From Bolinopsis microptera (taxonomy: Eukaryota; Ctenophora; Tentaculata; Lobata; Bolinopsidae): 41,541 nucleotides of DNA. Positions 30,001-40,060 of this stretch are shown piece after piece; position 1 is the first letter of the stretch; each line of letters begins with the position of its first letter. Where the stretch lies: positions 1-41,541 of the forward strand of contig NW_026971814.1 in assembly GCF_026151205.1 (NCBI RefSeq), given 5' to 3'. The position numbers and the translations under genes were made by a program. Under the pieces are notes generated by a model. The model saw only the letters and a program-made list of their open reading frames with translations, was not told the DNA's origin and made no database searches.

Positions 30001-31797
30001 ACTGAGCATATTATATTAAGATCATATCTTCAGTACCATAACTGGGTGACACTCGACACTGCAAGTCTAAATCCACTACATTATGGATGGGAGATGAGTT
30101 CTGAAGGATACTACCGGCCAATCCCGACTAAAGCTGCGATTGCCCCGGCAGGGATGCTCAACCTCATTTGCTGCAATTGCTCGGCGGAGGTTGATAACCC
30201 TTGTAAGTACTTAAGGTGTTCCTGAATCCTGCCGGAAGTATGGCTTTAAATGTCTACCTGCATGTGGCCAATGTCATGGATTAAGTTGCACTAATGCACC
30301 CGAAAGACAGGACGATTCAGGAGAATCAAACAACTCTGAGGAAATGGGATAGCCAGAAGTGACCTAATAGTTGCCAATCAAAGACACCATGCTAATAATT
30401 CAGGACCTTTTTTTACAGAATTTGATGTGATATGTATATTATTTACTATACTAATATAAGGATAAATTGACAATTGAAAGTAAATTTTAGAATTTGAATA
30501 CTGATAACTAGACAATGTTTTAATTGTACAACAATTTTGCTAAATTTCTAAATTTAAGTAAAATTTCAAAATTTTAGTAAATTTTAGAGAGGTTAGCCTA
30601 TAAAAAATGAAATTATCTCAATAAGTAAAGATCTGACGACCCTAAAACACTGATGCGCCCCACACAATGTCACTATTGCGGTCATTTTGCACCCCCTATG
30701 GTGCTCCTGGGGGTCTTTATTACGATAGTTACGAGTTTTTCAAGTGCGGTCCTCAGGCTGACATACGCGCCTGAAGAAAATTGGCTGTAACTTTTTTTGC
30801 TCAACAGATCCAGATTGGAAACTCTTTGGGGTGGTTCCTGACACTATGGACAACACATTCCTGTAAAAATCAGCTTGTCGCAAATTTTTCCCCAGATGGT
30901 CCTGTATTAATGTTAATTGTCCCTAACTATTTACTTCGCCAATCATTGAAATTAAAATCTCAAAATCCGTTATTATATTGTTGCGCTTAAAAAAGAAATC
31001 GATCAATTTGCGCGCGTAACAATTGCTTTGAATGAAAATTCTCTAGACCAACGTCTTCGCGTCTTACAAAGTCTACAGCGCTAAAATATTACCGACAACC
31101 TATACTTCTAAATTAGTAACAATCTACCTACCAGAAGCACGTGCTTTATCCCAAGATTAGGTTTCCAGTCTTTCTTCAAGGTATTGACACAAATTTCACC
31201 ATTATCAGCTACATTCGGGTGGAATACCTTCGTCAGAAAATAACCTAAATACGTGTGGGTGAGATTTGTTTTGAAATCGCTAAAGATCAAAACAAATGCC
31301 AACAGCGAAGCGAGAAGGACCTAAAATACTCGATAGATCCAGGGTCAGCCACCAAATATAAATATTATATATTTTAATCGTTAAATCCAAACCTCTTGGG
31401 GGAGAAGCAGGGAAATCTTTGCTGAGAACAAGTTTCACTTTGAAACTGCCGCCCTCGTAAGGTGTACCACCTGTACAATATGAACAATGAGTTTCTGAGG
31501 TGAAGGGGAACGATACTGGGGGGGGGGGGGGGGGGGCGATACTAATTAAACTGAGACATCTGAGAGGGGAGCTTGATAAAGTTGTCTAAGCCAACTGCCG
31601 CGCCGTGTCAGGTGCTTAATCGGAAAACATTGACAAATTAATAAATCCAGCACATACTTGGACCAGCAATGTGTGCGGTATATATCAGTCAGATCAGCTT
31701 CGTTCATGAGCACAGTGACACCCTCAATAGGATCCTTGTTCAGGTCCCGCAGCTCCTTGCTGACTGCCCTCATGGTCCCTGGTGCCACGTTCTCCAT
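26957..31797 (-). CDS. UBE2S: UBE2S, ubiquitin-conjugating enzyme E2 S
   Basis: Minus-strand exons are 31797-31658, 31470-31393, 31244-31132, 27428-27331 and 27083-26957. They give 184 residues once one extra base in exon 1 is disregarded (human: 222). UBE2S works with the APC/C to extend Lys11-linked ubiquitin chains on mitotic substrates. Visible hallmarks are the E2 fold ([20 protein letters not shown]), HPN at about residues 81-83, the catalytic Cys at about residue 91 in [13 protein letters not shown], and [15 protein letters not shown]. The Lys-rich C-terminal tail ends in LRRL, the APC/C-docking signature of UBE2S. The shorter length lies in the linker before the tail. Intron 3 (3.7 kb) holds a foldback element; the other introns are about 150-250 bp. 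The frameshift in exon 1 may be a sequencing error, since everything else is conserved. Confidence 0.92.
27331..27428 (-). CDS. UBE2S: UBE2S exon 4
   Basis: 98 bases between acceptor ttttcag|ACA and donor CAAG|gtataa. It encodes [20 protein letters not shown] and [12 protein letters not shown]. It is collinear with exon 3 across the 3.7-kb intron. Confidence 0.92.
27497..28592 (-). repeat. Left arm of the UBE2S intron foldback
   Basis: Inverted copy of 29791-30893. It carries a minus-strand frame (28642-28160) encoding [34 protein letters not shown] and [16 protein letters not shown]. It differs from the right arm by a 3-base indel (EHILRS versus EHIILRS) and single substitutions. Confidence 0.85.
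28593..30360 (+). pseudogene. Decayed transposon-like gene with GCDT and cysteine-rich (CXC-like) regions
   Basis: Overlapping plus-strand frames (about 28593-28737, 28697-28978, 28884-29228, 29035-29445, 29426-29635, 29632-30225) read as one protein broken by several frameshifts. Ordered landmarks: [38 protein letters not shown], the [14 protein letters not shown] region, [62 protein letters not shown] and, after a further frameshift at about 30215, [20 protein letters not shown]. The last part resembles a tesmin/TSO1-type CXC motif. This layout recurs in multicopy uncharacterised proteins of cnidarians, arthropods and molluscs, as I recall. With the inverted-repeat setting, a transposon origin is likely; the exact superfamily is unknown to me. 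Confidence 0.6.
29791..30893 (+). repeat. Right arm of the UBE2S intron foldback
   Basis: Mirror of 27497-28592. It contains the C-terminal coding part in sense, the frameshifted cysteine-rich end (to a TAG at about 30350), and an AT-rich 3' region. Confidence 0.85.
31132..31244 (-). CDS. UBE2S: UBE2S exon 3 (catalytic cysteine)
   Basis: 113 bases between acceptor tttag|GT and donor CTG|gtaggt. It encodes [20 protein letters not shown], then [17 protein letters not shown]. It contains the HPN motif and the active-site Cys. Confidence 0.92.
31393..31470 (-). CDS. UBE2S: UBE2S exon 2
   Basis: 78 bases between acceptor tacag|GT and donor AGAG|gtttgg. It encodes [18 protein letters not shown], then FPASPPR, the central sheet of the E2 fold. 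It was not apparent as a long ORF because of its length. Confidence 0.9.
31518..31536 (+). repeat. Poly-G run
   Basis: A run of 19 consecutive G between UBE2S exons 1 and 2 (intron 1). Such runs are prone to length error. Confidence 0.9.
31658..31797 (-). CDS. UBE2S: UBE2S exon 1, with a 1-base frameshift
   Basis: It opens [19 protein letters not shown] and runs in frame through [10 protein letters not shown]. The family continuation (AHIAGP here, VTIEGP-like in human) appears only if one C is skipped at about 31676-31679; in the literal frame it reads RTHCWS. The donor is CCAA|gtatgt. The exon is 140 bases as given, 139 if the extra base is an error, which restores the phase with exon 2. 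Confidence 0.85.
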
Positions 31798-31859
31798 TTC
31801 TACGGGAGGGAGTGTGAGGAGGCTATGTGGAGGATGGGAGTGTTAGGGTTAGAGTAATT

Positions 31860-32420
31860 ACAGATCCTAGTAGAGGTCCTTGTAAGAAACTTGCAGGATA
31901 TGTTAGGATAGATTAGAGCTTACCGCTTTCGTATGTGTTTCGTATTATGTTTCAAGATTAGAGCATGGTATTAAAACATAAAGCCAATATAAATAGCATC
32001 AATACTGGAAGTGAATTTGTGCTTTCAACTTTTGAAAAAATTAAACCTCGTTAACTTTTGAACAATGAAATTTAAGAATTAACATTTAATCGAACAGCAT
32101 AAATCAAGCAATTTTAAATCATAAAACCGATTAATTTCATTCATAACAATCAAATTAAGCAAATTAAAAAAGCTAGGGGACAAAACTATGTAAAAATTAT
32201 CTCTCAAAAATAAACAAAATATAAAGACTTTATTAAAATAATGATGTATTTCATGTCTGAAAATCAAAAATGAATTTTTTTAGTGGTGGACACCATAAAG
32301 TGCTTTTGACGGTCAAAATTTCTTAATCTTTAGTTAAAAATGTAAAATACAATTCAAACTTACTTCATCAATATCACTTAATAATGTACTGATAATCAAA
32401 CACGGAACTACAGTAGTATT
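31860..32420. other. AT-rich region upstream of UBE2S
   Basis: No coding signal. It includes the presumed UBE2S promoter near 31800-31900. The rest is AT-rich with scattered stops. Confidence 0.4.
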
Positions 32421-32424
32421 TTCA

Positions 32425-32853
32425 CTACTTATAGCATCGACAATTTATACGCAGATGAATCACCATCGCAAGTTTTAATCCATCATTCAGTAGGAAAAGA
32501 AGAACATTATTGTAGGCTGATGATATGCTCCCGTACAAATCATCGTACTGTGGCGGCGGTGACTGAACTTGAGCTTGAGTGAAAGGGTTTTTTTGGTAAA
32601 AAACCCTTGTTCTCTCTAATTTTTCGCTTGAAAATTTTAAAGGGCTCGTACTGGTGCAGCCCCCATATTCGGGGACTAAACCAAGGGATGCTTCGTTATC
32701 GGAAAGGGGTTTTTTTAGTTTTGTGGGTCGTTCCCGGTTGTAATTGGGGTTTGACCCGGGACAAAAAACATATACAGATAAATTTTTCATGGCGGGGGGT
32801 TTAATGTCCGAGTTTTTCCGATTTAGGATTACCCGTAATGTTGATGGTCCCAT
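32425..32853 (-). CDS. Possible unrecognised exon, proline-rich with PPPQY
   Basis: A 142-codon minus-strand frame. Its better-preserved part (about 32440-32660) reads NPFTQAQVQSPPPQYDDLYG and SISSAYNNVLLFLLNDGLK. PPPQY fits a PPxY WW-binding motif. Upstream residues fall in the stretch where homopolymer smearing begins (about 32590 on), so the frame there is unreliable. It could belong to the neighbouring zinc-finger locus or to an unrelated gene. I do not recognise the family. Confidence 0.2.
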   Translation of the reverse strand: MGPSTLRVILNRKNSDIKPPAMKNLSVYVFCPGSNPNYNRERPTKLKKPLSDNEASLGLVPEYGGCTSTSPLKFSSEKLERTRVFYQKNPFTQAQVQSPPPQYDDLYGSISSAYNNVLLFLLNDGLKLAMVIHLRINCRCYK

Positions 32854-33299
32854 ACTTAAAAAACCATCTACTACCGGATGGATTTTTTATTGAATTACTT
32901 TTTATTTTTTTCTTGAATCATTTTTTTTATAGTATTTTTCATTTTTAAAACAAACCCCTTTCCCTTTAAGGGAAAATTTCCCTCTAAGTATTTATGGGAC
33001 TCAAAATCAAAAAAAAATTATTTTGTACAAAAAAAACTAAGCCATTTAAATTTTAACCAAAAAAATGGTCCCGGAAAATTTGGGAAAATTTTGTTAAATC
33101 TCTGTATCGTAAATAAATGTAATTGCAACAAAGCTTGCCCCACAAAAAAGTAAAACCCATATGTAAAATGAAAAGTAAAGTTAAAAATTAAACCCCCAAA
33201 AGCTTTTTTTAAAAATTTTTTAATTTTTTTTTTTGGATGCCTTCTTCTTACTTGGCGTTTTAATTCAGATTTGGTTTTTAAAATGCATATAAACCCAAA

Positions 33300-34632
33300 A
33301 CTGAACGGGTTTAAGGCCTTTCTTTGGGAGTGTCTGTATTTTTTATGGGGGTACAAAATTTTCAAATTTCAGAGTGCTTTAAAATGGACAGGTTCACATT
33401 TATGGGCTTGTCCCCAGTATGAGTTCTAGTGTTTTTGGATTAATAATCGTTCTTAAAATGAAGGATTTTTTCACAGCTTTGCATTTTAATGGTTTTTTTT
33501 TAAAAGGGAAACGTTTTTTGGGGTTTGTACAAAAATTTCTTTTATGAAATTTGGGCAAATTTCACTTAAGTACTTTTTAAAATGGTTTTTTTCTTCAGAG
33601 TTTTTTCACAAAGTGGGCTTTCAAGAAGAGCTTTTTTTCCCCGTGCTTTTTAATCACTTTTTGAGAACATGGGGCAATTTTTGAAAGTCGTGCATGTTTT
33701 TAATGTTTTTTTTAAGATTTTTAAGGAAGCTCCAGGCATATTTGCACCCCCCTTATTTTTTTTGCATTTGAAGGGTTTGTCTTCGTGAGTAGCAAAATTT
33801 TTTTTTTGTTTTTTTAATCGGGGGAAAACATGGCATGAGTATGGACAAACTGTAAAAAGGTAGAACACCCTTTCGGGGTTAGAGGGGACTGTTTATCTGC
33901 CTTGTGTGGTTTTTACTTTTATGAACCCCCAGAACATCACTTTTTTTGAAGATGTTTTTTTTACTGGGTACTTTGTTTCAGAAGCAGAAAACTTTTTGAG
34001 GGGTCATTTTTAAAACAATCTGAGTGTATTCTGCTTTTTGGACAATAAAACCCGTTTTGTGTCTTTTAAAATTTAAACCTTGTGAGTAGTCAAAGGGAAT
34101 CTACCAAAGGCCCACACTGATTTGGTTTAACCCTTGTGAAAAAAAACACTTCCAAAATTTGAAAGGCTTTTGAGATCCCTGCAATGATTTTATCTTGAGA
34201 AGGATCAATAATTTTGCTTACAATTTTTGGGTTTAAAGACTCCTCATCAGAAGAAATATCAATAATATGTTTTTGGCACAAGTTTTTTCATGTTCTGAAG
34301 TTAACTGTTATGAGTAAATGTTAGCCCCAATTTCATCACATCTAAAGGGTTTTTGTACCTGAATGAGTTTCATATGATCAAAAAGGGTTATTCCTTTTTA
34401 CTTGAATATAAAACAGAGCCCCAACTTTTAAAGGGGTTTTTATCTTTATCTAGATCTATGTTTTTCCCGGGTTTCCCCCCATTTGGGGCCCCTGGTTTTA
34501 AAAAGGGGTCCGGGTACTGTCCACATCAAAAAACTAAAAATCTTTTTTCTGAGTTGAAAGGGCGATCTGTTTCCCAAAAGAGAAAAGGGGAAGAGGGAGA
34601 GAGGGGTTTAAAATTTAAAAAAAATGACATCA
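33300..34632 (-). pseudogene. C2H2 zinc-finger exon, copy A
   Basis: About 1.33 kb paralogous to 39440-40757, in the same orientation. Recognisable pieces are a finger linker reading HTGDKP near 33405, IIDISSDEESL followed by VSKIIDPSQ near 34190-34275, and the N-terminal segment at 34366-34575. No continuous frame survives. This copy shows the correct IIDISSDEESL frame that copy C has lost, so the two complement each other in reading the ancestral protein. Confidence 0.6.
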
Positions 34633-36159
34633 CCTGACCGCTTGGATATTATTGTTAACTACTCAGGTATATGTTTTTATAAAGTATAAAGGAAAAAAGT
34701 TCAAGACCCCCCTTTGGAAAAAGGGATGCTGCATTAATTTGGGTTTCTGAAAATAAAAAATTTATGGAATTTTTTAATATATACGAAAAGTGTTTACTTT
34801 AAAAACATTTGCGCTTTTTCAGGAAAACAGGAGTAAATAATTTACTTTTTTAAAAATTCATATACTTTTGGGGTTAAAGCTAAAAATTTGTTAAAGTATA
34901 ATTTTAAATATATGTTTGTTTCAAAATTGTTTTCAGACGTTTGGGAAAAATTACTTTTTTCCAGAAAAACGAAATTTTTTTTTAACATGTCAAGTTAAGA
35001 AAGGCTTTTAAGAAATTCAACGGCTAATGGTTTCAACAATTAAATTTTCATTATGGATTTTTTTGGGACGACGATTTAAATTCCGGAGGGCTGAAAAATG
35101 TTATGAAAAAAAATTGAAAAAGGGTGAGGCTTTTCTTTAAAAGTGTTTTTTATTTTTTATGTGTATTAATATCACTTTTGTGAAGCTCCCTTAAATGGAA
35201 AAGGAACCCCAAAATTTAAAAGGGTTTTTTCTCCCCGGGTGAGTTTAGTGTTTTTTCGTTTAAAATTTAAACTTTTAAAAAATAAATGTTTTTTCCCAAA
35301 AACTCTCAATTTTATGGTCCATTTTTTAGAGTGAATGCGTGTTTTTGTGCCGCTTAATTTTAATACTTTGACGTGTTAAAAAATCCCCAAAAATACTTTT
35401 AAAAATTGGTTTTCTTCGGTTTTTTCCCAAAATTTGGGTAAAAAAGAAGAACTTTCTGTTTTTTTTTTTTATAAATCCTTTATAGAGCACATGTGCCAAT
35501 TCAAAAAAAGTCTTTGAATGTTTTTTTTAATGTGCCTTTTAAATTCTCCAGGGAAGCTCCGCATATTTGCAATAAAATTTATGTGACATTTGAAGGGTTC
35601 TGTTTTCATGCGTAGAAGCTTTGTTTGTTGGGGGCCAACCCTCTGGTAACTTTGGGTTGAGTATGGAACAGTTTTAAACTGTAGAACACCCTTTCTAAAA
35701 ATAGAGTTACTGTTTATCTGATTTGTGTGGTCTTACTTTTTTTGGAAACCTCCAAAAACATCACTTTCTGAAAAACCCAAATTTTTTTACTGTTTTTCAT
35801 TTTGGTCTTCAGAAACCAGCAAAACAAACCCAGGGGATTTTTTAAAACCTTTTTTGGGACAATAAAACGATTTGTGTCTTTTAAAAATGGGCCCTTGTGG
35901 TAGTGGGAGAACTCCAAAGGTAACTTTGGGATATGGTTTAACACCAAAAATGTATCCGTAGATGAGTTTTTGATTATTCTTTTCCGTGTTGAATAAAAAC
36001 CCTCCGCATTTGAAAAGGGGTTTTTAGAATTCTGCAAAGTTTTCTATCTTGAGAAGAATAATGATTTTGCTTACAAATTAGGGGGGGGTTCATGTCCGTC
36101 TATGTGCCTATTTTCCTGTCCTTTTGGTTTTATGAGACAACGGCGTGGGTTTTTTGGGG

Positions 36160-36340
36160 CATAGGGGACACGGACGGACATTGGCGGAATCGGGGCGGAC
36201 ATTGGCGGAAATCGGACGGGAAAATTGGCGGACTTTGGACGGACATTGGCGGAAAAAGGACGGGGCATTGGCGGACTTGGATGGGGAAAAAGGGGGGCAT
36301 TAGGGACATTTTGGGGGACCCTTTGCGGACAAACATTTTT
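36160..36340 (+). repeat. Short tandem array, ggacggacattggcgg type
   Basis: About seven degenerate units of 21-23 bp built on ggcggacattggcgga. Its complement, atgtccgcc, forms the array at 38356-38470, so the two flank the purine tract as inverted repeats. Confidence 0.7.
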
Positions 36341-36359
36341 TGGACCCGAAGGGGTACTG

Positions 36360-38200
36360 AAGAGTACTGAGGAGGATGGGGTGAGAAAGGGTGGCTGAGG
36401 GGAAGGCTGAGGAGGTGACTGAGGAGGATAACTGAGGGGGGGGGAGGGAAAGGGTCCGGGAAAAAACCCAGGAGGAAAGGGGGAGGAGGAGGGCCCCGAA
36501 GGAGGGACCTGGGGGGAGGAAAAGGAGAACTGGGAGGATGCTCGGGGAGGAGGGTCAGGAGGGGACTGGGGGGACTGGGAAGGGGAAAGGCCTGGGGGAT
36601 GGCTGAGGGGGGGATGGCTGAGGAGGATGACTGAGGGGAGGAGGAGGGGAAAAAGGAGGAAAGGATGAGGAGGAAAGGGGGAAAGGACCCGAGGGGGGAG
36701 AGGGGGACCCAGGGGGAGGAGAACCCAGGGGGGGGGAGGGGCCCAGGGAAAAAGGAGGGACCCAAAGGGGGAGGACCCAGGAAAAGGCCCAAAAAGGGGG
36801 GGGGAGGACTGGGGGGAGGAAAGGAAAAAAACTGTTGAGGACTGATGAGGAGGATGGGACGAGGAGGAAGATAGGGGGAGGGATGAGGAGGGGGGAGGAA
36901 AAAGGACTGGGGAGGATCAGGGGAAAAACCCAAAGGGGCCCGGGGAGGAGGAGGAGGAGGGGCCCCGGAGGGGAGGAGGATGGGGGAGGGGTTTAGGAGG
37001 AGGACTTGGGCGGGTGACTGAAAGGAAAGGGGGACTGAGGAGTAAAAAGGGGGGTGGTGAGGAGGATGGTGGGGAAAGGGTGGCGAGGAGGATGCTGGGA
37101 GGGGTGACTGAGAGGGGGGAGGTGGGAGGAAATCAGGGAGGATCGAAGGAAGTGGGGAGGACTAAAGGGGGGGGATCTGGAGGGAGGACTTAGGAAAAAA
37201 TTTAGAAAGGGGAATGAGGAGAACTGGGAGGAGGAGGGGGGAGGACTGGGGAGGAGGAGAACTGTTGAGGATGAAGGGTTGGGCTGAAGGGGGGGAGGAA
37301 ATATTTAAGGAGGAATGAAGGGGGAGGAGGAAGAGGGCTGGGGGGACAGGAAGACCCCCGGGGGGACCCCGTTTGGAGGACCCCGGAGGAGGAGGGGAAG
37401 GGAGGACTGAGGGGGGGGAACTGACGATTGAATGAAGGAAAGGGGGGGCTGAGGGATAAATGAGGGGATGGGGTTTAGGGGGGTGGGGTGGGGAGGGATG
37501 GCTGAGGAGGATGATGAGGAGGATAAATGAGAGGGGGAAAAGGAGGAGGAATCAGGAGGGGACTCAGAAAGGGAAGGGGGAAAGGGGGACTCAGGGGAGG
37601 ACTTTAGGAGGAGGACTCAGGAGGGGACTTAGGGGAAATGAGAAGGAGGACTGAGGGAACTGGAGGGGGGAGGAGGGGGGAGGGGAAATGAAAAGGAGGA
37701 GGAGAAGGAGGGGGACTGGGAGAGGCTGGGGGGGGAGGAGGACTGAAAGAGAAGGATGAGGAGGAGGACCCAGGAGGAGGGGAATGAGGACCCAGGAGGA
37801 AGGGGGGAGGGTAAGAGGAGGAGGGGGACCCCGGAGGAGGAGGATGAGGAGGACTTAAAGGGGGTGGCTGAGGAGGATGAAATGGGAGGGGAGGAAAGGG
37901 GGAGGGGGGAGGAGGAGGACCCGGGGAGGGGAAAGGGGGCTGAGAAGGAGGGGAGGGGGAGGACTGAATAGGGGAGGGGAGGGGGGGCTGGGGGGGGAAA
38001 GGGCCCGACGAGGAGGATGGGGCTGAGAAGAAAGGGGTGAGGAGGAAATTCTGGGGAGGACTGGGGGCTGAGGGGGGGAAGAGGAGGGGATGAAGGGGGA
38101 GGAGGGAAAGGGTGGGGGGGGGGGGGGAGGGGACTGTTGAGGGTGTTTAGGAGGAATAAAGGCGGGGAAAAGGGGGGGGGAAATAGGAGGAGGAAGCATC
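36360..38200 (+). repeat. 1.84-kb polypurine minisatellite
   Basis: Almost uninterrupted purine on the plus strand, built from degenerate actgaggaggatg-like units of about 10-15 bp. The complementary strand gives spurious Pro/Ser-rich frames (267 and 249 codons) that are not genes. Mirror-like purine tracts of this kind can form triplex DNA and are hard to sequence, which may explain the poor consensus around them. Confidence 0.85.
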
Positions 38201-38355
38201 TAAAAGTTATTTCCCTTTTTGTTCCCCGTTTTTGTCCTTTTTTTTCCCCCTTATTTTTTGTCCTTTTGAAAAATTTGGGGGACCGGGCGGCAAAAAAAAT
38301 GATCCCCCATAACAGAAAAATTGAAATTTTATTTTGCAATTTAGGTGTTTCCTTA

Positions 38356-38470
38356 ATGTCCGCCTTTTTCCGGCCCATGTCCGCCTATGTCCGTTTTATG
38401 TCCGGGCCCATGTCCGCCTATGTCCGCCAAAGTCCGTCTATGTCCCCCTATGTCCGCCTATGTCCTGTCC
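38356..38470 (-). repeat. Short tandem array, tatgtccgcc type
   Basis: About nine units of roughly 12 bp with consensus atgtccgccT. It is the inverse of the 36160-36340 array. Confidence 0.7.
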
Positions 38471-38517
38471 CCTTTTTGGGGTTTATGAGGGGCAAGGGAA
38501 AATAGACGGACGTGACA

Positions 38518-38538
38518 CCCCCCCCCCCCCCCCCCCCC
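38518..38538 (+). repeat. Poly-C run
   Basis: 21 C residues at the right edge of the insertion in copy B. A G run marks the left edge (about 36082), so both edges are homopolymers of the same strand pair. Confidence 0.9.
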
Positions 38539-39439
38539 AATATAAGTTTAAAAATCCTCATCAGAAGAATATCAATAATATCCCTTTTTGGCACAGTTTT
38601 TTTAAAGCTTCTGAAGATTTAAATTTTGTGAGTAAATCTTAGGGCCAATTTTATCACATTGAAGGGCCCTTTTTACCCGGAAAAGAGTTCTTTAAAATGA
38701 GCTTTTTGGTTATTTTTTTTTTGTTGGGAAAATAAAAAAGAATCCACATTTAAAGGGGTTTCTTTTCTGATCTTTGGGTTTTTTCCCTTTCCCTCAATTT
38801 TTTGAACCCCCGGAAATTTAAAAAGGGGTCCTTGTTTCTGCTCCACATCAATAAAATAAAAATTGTTTTTGGGGTGGTAAGGTCGATCTGATTCCAATAG
38901 TAAGAAGAGGGAGATGAGGTTTTTTAAATAAGACATGAATCACCTGACCTGCTGGGGGATTATTGTTAATACTCAGGTTTTCATGATATTTTAAAATATC
39001 AAGGATAAAAATTAAAATCACCCTGGGAAAAAAGGGTTTCTGCCCTCAATTTGGGATGAACCCAAAGAAATATGGAATTTTGAATATAAAAAGTTTTTAC
39101 TTTCAAAACACTTTGCAGCTTGTTCAAGAGGGAAATAATTTAATTTTTTAAATGTAAATTTTCTACTCTTCGTAAAGCTGCAAATGTTAAAGGTTTCAAA
39201 TTTAAAAATTTTTGTTTGTTACAAAATTTTCAGACAATACAAAAATTAAAAATTTTTTCAATAAATTAAATTTAGATTAAAATATGAAAATTTAAAAAAA
39301 AAAAACAGGGCCCCCCAACGTTTAAAAGGAAATTGTTTTTTAAAAATTCAATTTGAATGATGGGTTTTTACGAAAATGTCGTTTTAAAAACATTTTGGGG
39401 GGCGAACAAATGTTGTGGCAAAAATGACCTTTGGGTTTA

Positions 39440-40060
39440 GGCCTTTCGGGTTGGGAGTTTTTGTACCTTTTATGCATATTAACATCACATTCTTGAGCTG
39501 CTTCAAAAAGGGCAGGCTCCCCATTTATTTTTAAAGGGTTTTTCCCCAGTGTGTGTTTTGGGTTGGAAAATTTTTAAGGTTTTTTTTATTAATTTAAAGA
39601 TTTTTCCCCAACTCTTTTTATTTATTTGGTTTACTTTTTAAAATTTTTTGAGTTTCTTGTGGACGTTTTAAAACCTTTTAGTTTAGGGTTTTTGAAACTC
39701 ACATTTTTTCGCATTTTTAAATTTGGGGTTTTTTTGAGTGTGTTTGAACAAATGAGAATTTTAAAAAAACGTTTGGTTGTGCTTTATAATCACATGTAGG
39801 CACATTCCAAATTTGGGAAAATCGGGATTTATTTTATTTTGTTTTTTTAAAAATTCTCCATGGAAAACTCCCCATACTTGCAATCAGGTTTTTTGCCCTT
39901 TGAAGGGTTTGTTTTAAAAGAATTTCAGAATTGGGTTTCTGTGTCGATTTTGGTAAAAACATGACATGAGTATGCACACCAAAAAAGCAAAAAAACACCT
40001 TTTCTGAGATAGCATTGTTTTTACACGACGTGTAGCTTTGCCCTAGGAACTTCAAGCTCA
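39440..40060 (-). pseudogene. Distal part of zinc-finger copy C
   Basis: Paralogous to 33300-33870 and 35110-35700. Finger linkers and KPF-type starts can be traced (for example near 39540 and 39890), but no frame stays open. Sequence quality appears to worsen to the left of about 40000. Confidence 0.45.

Larger units (their letters stand above)
27467..30929. mobile_element. 3.46-kb foldback element in UBE2S intron 3
   Basis: The ends are TAGTTAGGGA (27467) and TCCCTAACTA (to 30929), compatible with a TA duplication around GTTAGGGA termini. After about 20-30 diverged bases, the inverted arms run 27497-28592 and 29791-30893 at high identity. The 1.2-kb spacer carries the middle of a gene whose 3' end is present in both arms. 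It is therefore one long copy (plus strand) plus an inverted copy of its 3' third. Removing the element leaves an intron of about 240 bp. Confidence 0.75.
36082..38540. mobile_element. 2.46-kb GC-rich repeat insertion in zinc-finger copy B
   Basis: It begins after a G run (about 36082) and ends at a C run (38518-38538). Inside are a GGACGGACATTGGCGG array, a long polypurine tract and an inverted ATGTCCGCC array. A related phrase, cctgtcc...ttttggttttatgag, occurs near both ends in direct orientation (about 36115 and 38463). No transposase is seen. It could be a satellite insertion or a misjoin at homopolymers. Confidence 0.5.
35100..38940 (-). pseudogene. C2H2 zinc-finger exon, copy B, split by an insertion
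   Basis: The C-terminal part is 35100-36081 and the N-terminal part 38541-38940. The two pieces join at the same sequence that is continuous in copies A and C (the SSDEESL/VSKII region). Between them lies 2.46 kb of unrelated GC-rich repeat. The frame is degraded throughout; an 87-codon frame at 38673-38936 still shows the FIDVEQ-type N-terminal segment. Confidence 0.6.
32580..40000. other. Region of apparently poor consensus sequence
   Basis: Compared with the better copy at 40080-40760, the paralogous stretches here differ mainly by bases being replaced by copies of a neighbour, and by longer runs of T, G, C or A. For example, aaaagggtcattgtactg becomes aaaaaggggtccgggtactg in the copy near 34500. 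Real mutational decay would not favour run extension this strongly. Open frames in this region should not be trusted at residue level. Confidence 0.55.

Noticed and set aside
27497-30893. Palindrome as a sequencing hairpin artefact
   Set aside because: The arms differ by indels and substitutions, the spacer is unique, and UBE2S exons continue correctly on both sides.
34353-34637. 94-codon plus-strand ORF
   Set aside because: It is the antisense of zinc-finger copy A; the paralogous better copy encodes protein on the minus strand.
36130-38378. Pro/Ser-rich frames of 267 and 249 codons on the minus strand
   Set aside because: They are direct translations of the polypyrimidine strand of a minisatellite, in a region of doubtful sequence quality.
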